A stretch of 5,119 nt of DNA from Armatimonadota bacterium (lineage in GTDB: Bacteria; Armatimonadota; Fimbriimonadia; Fimbriimonadales; ATM1): positions 1 through 5,119 of the forward strand of contig JACDEQ010000173.1 of assembly GCA_013816225.1 (NCBI GenBank), in the 5' to 3' direction. Below, piece after piece: positions 4,044 to 5,119 of this stretch; the first letter of the stretch is position 1, and the number at the start of each line of letters is the position of its first letter. The notes under the pieces were generated by a model. That model was not told the origin of the DNA. It made no database searches and saw only the letters and a list, made by a program, of their open reading frames with translations. The position numbers and the translations under genes are program-made.

Positions 4044-5119
4044 CTAGTCAGGGAAGGTCCACCATGCCCGGTCGATTCGGCCGAGCCACGGATAGAGAAA
4101 GGTGGGCCCGAGCGCCCTGTAGCTAACGCGTGCTTGAACGTCCAGGGTGGCGGCCTCGATGAACAGAGACGGATTCGTCGTTACATACACGTTTACCGTG
4201 TTGTCGGAAGTAGTCGCCATGCGGGTGCTGAGAACTTCGTACGAGCCGATGAGATAGTTGTAGAGCGAGATCTTTTGTTCGGCGTTGGCGATGCTTGCAT
4301 TCGACTCCAGTGAGAAGCTGAACCCGCTCGGCGAGGAACTCGGCGCGGTCGTGTTCAGGATGACCTGGATCGGCGGCTCGGCGTTGGAGAATACCGCTCC
4401 CGGCCTCATGACCAGCCTATCATTGTCGCTATTCTCCAGCGAGGCCAGGTTGCCCGAGATGACCGAACCCCGAAACATGCTGTAGGATGCGGGCACGATC
4501 TCGAACGGCTGGAGGAGCGCCGTCAAGCCCAGACCGTGGTGTCCCCCCGACGCGAGCGCCACGAAGCCTGTGTTTGGTGGCGGTACGTTGAGTTGACCCC
4601 AAGTGTTGAATCCCCACCCCACGATCGAGCCATTGGCCTTCAAGCCCAGACCGTGATAGGTGCCCGACGCGAGCGCCACAAAGTCCGTGTTGGGCGGCGG
4701 AACGTTGAGTTGGCCATCGCCGTTGAATCCCCACCCCACGATCGAGCCGTCGGCCTTCAGACCCAGACTGTGCTGATAGCCCGCGGTGACCGCCACGAAG
4801 CCCGTGTTGGGCAAGGGCACATTGCATTGGCCGTGACTGTTGCGTCCCCACGCCACGATCGAGCCGTCGGCCTTCAGACCCAGACTGTGCTCATAGCCCC
4901 CGGCGACCGCCACGAAGCCTGTGTTCGGTGGCGGGACGTTGAGTTGACCCCAACCGTTGGATCCCCAAGCCACGATCGAGCCGCCGGCTTTCAGGCCCAG
5001 GCTGTGGGCCTCGCCGCCCGCGAACGCCACGAAGCCCGTGTTGGGCGGCGGCACGTTGAGTTGGCCACCGTTGTTGTATCCCCACGCAACGATCGAGCCG
5101 TCGTCCTTCAGGCCTAGAC
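4044..5119 (-). CDS. RCC1-like repeat protein, C-terminal part (5' end outside window)
   Basis: The frame is open to the right edge, so at least 357 C-terminal residues are visible and the true start lies beyond the window. GTG codons in the frame, such as at 5054, are internal valines of the repeat. The N-terminal part seen consists of five tandem 39-residue units, each reading LGLKxxGSIVxWGxN, GQLNVPPPNTGFVA and a Gly/His-rich turn ending in H(S/G), the RCC1 blade pattern in a shortened form. A sixth unit stops after LGLT. About 160 residues follow as a separate beta-rich domain (FRGSVISGNLASL, RLVMRPGAVFS, SLYNYLIGSYEVL, TTNPSLFIEA, FLYPWLGRIDRAWW). From memory, similar tails occur after repeats in exported proteins of Armatimonadota and Planctomycetota; this needs a search. 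Expected role: extracellular beta-propeller or solenoid for binding. No catalytic motif is seen. Confidence 0.88.
   Translation of the reverse strand, partial: LGLKDDGSIVAWGYNNGGQLNVPPPNTGFVAFAGGEAHSLGLKAGGSIVAWGSNGWGQLNVPPPNTGFVAVAGGYEHSLGLKADGSIVAWGRNSHGQCNVPLPNTGFVAVTAGYQHSLGLKADGSIVGWGFNGDGQLNVPPPNTDFVALASGTYHGLGLKANGSIVGWGFNTWGQLNVPPPNTGFVALASGGHHGLGLTALLQPFEIVPASYSMFRGSVISGNLASLENSDNDRLVMRPGAVFSNAEPPIQVILNTTAPSSSPSGFSFSLESNASIANAEQKISLYNYLIGSYEVLSTRMATTSDNTVNVYVTTNPSLFIEAATLDVQARVSYRALGPTFLYPWLGRIDRAWWTFPD
4533..5117 (-). repeat. Five 117-bp tandem units coding 39-residue RCC1 repeats
   Basis: Unit borders, set at the Leu of LGLK, are 5117-5001, 5000-4884, 4883-4767, 4766-4650 and 4649-4533; more units probably lie to the right. 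Long stretches are identical between units at the DNA level, for example the segments coding GSIVAWG and PPNTGFVA including synonymous sites. This points to recent duplication or gene conversion. Differences concentrate at the residue after LGLK, after WG, and in the Gly/His turn. Confidence 0.92.

Noticed and set aside
4429..4851. Other minus-strand frames across the RCC1 repeats with repetitive products
   Set aside because: Out-of-frame readings of the same tandem array, without start signals.
4536..5117. Plus-strand ORF (193 codons) with an apparent His/Arg-rich repeat
   Set aside because: Its periodicity is the 117-bp repeat read backwards; the minus strand encodes recognisable RCC1 units.
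1..5119. CRISPR array, insertion sequence, phage or defence system
   Set aside because: The only regular repeats are inside coding frames; no transposase, integrase, Cas or defence motif was found.

Overview
The window looks like chromosomal DNA from a GC-rich, free-living bacterium whose genes use typical bacterial Shine-Dalgarno sites and -10 boxes. Short RCC1-type repeats joined to a C-terminal domain ending near 'FLYPW..RID.AWW', next to other exported proteins of unknown function, remind me of Armatimonadota (Fimbriimonadia-like) or Planctomycetota. This placement is inferred from style, since no rRNA or core marker gene is present. No phage, plasmid, transposon or CRISPR hallmark was seen.

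Every gene I can support lies on the minus strand, so transcription runs from right to left. From the right: (1) a partial gene for an RCC1-like repeat protein (4044 to the right edge); (2) a small protein with a clear signal peptide (3652-3837); (3) a staphylococcal-nuclease-type thermonuclease (3082-3558); (4) a 560-bp gene-poor gap holding a short coding-like fragment and a hairpin; (5) a tRNA-Leu(CAA) with encoded CCA (2434-2519); (6) a small metzincin-type zinc metalloprotease (1620-2312); (7) a secreted protein with a Pro/Arg/Gln tandem repeat, an aromatic and Cys-containing middle and an NTF2-like-looking C-terminus (81-1499), followed by a strong bidirectional terminator (26-67). The terminator probably also closes a convergent gene left of the window.

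The proteins share export rather than a visible pathway: two have good signal peptides, two have short hydrophobic leaders, and RCC1 arrays of this type are usually surface or secreted. Gaps of about 90-560 bp and separate promoter-like sequences suggest mostly monocistronic units, so this is not an obvious operon or defence system. The points most worth a second look are the small-ORF locus at 3652-3892, where both strands carry a start with a strong ribosome-binding site and a signal-like N-terminus; the near-identical 117-bp RCC1 units; the domain layout of the 81-1499 protein; the coding-like fragment at 2785-2884; and small dyads containing TTGCG upstream of three of the genes.
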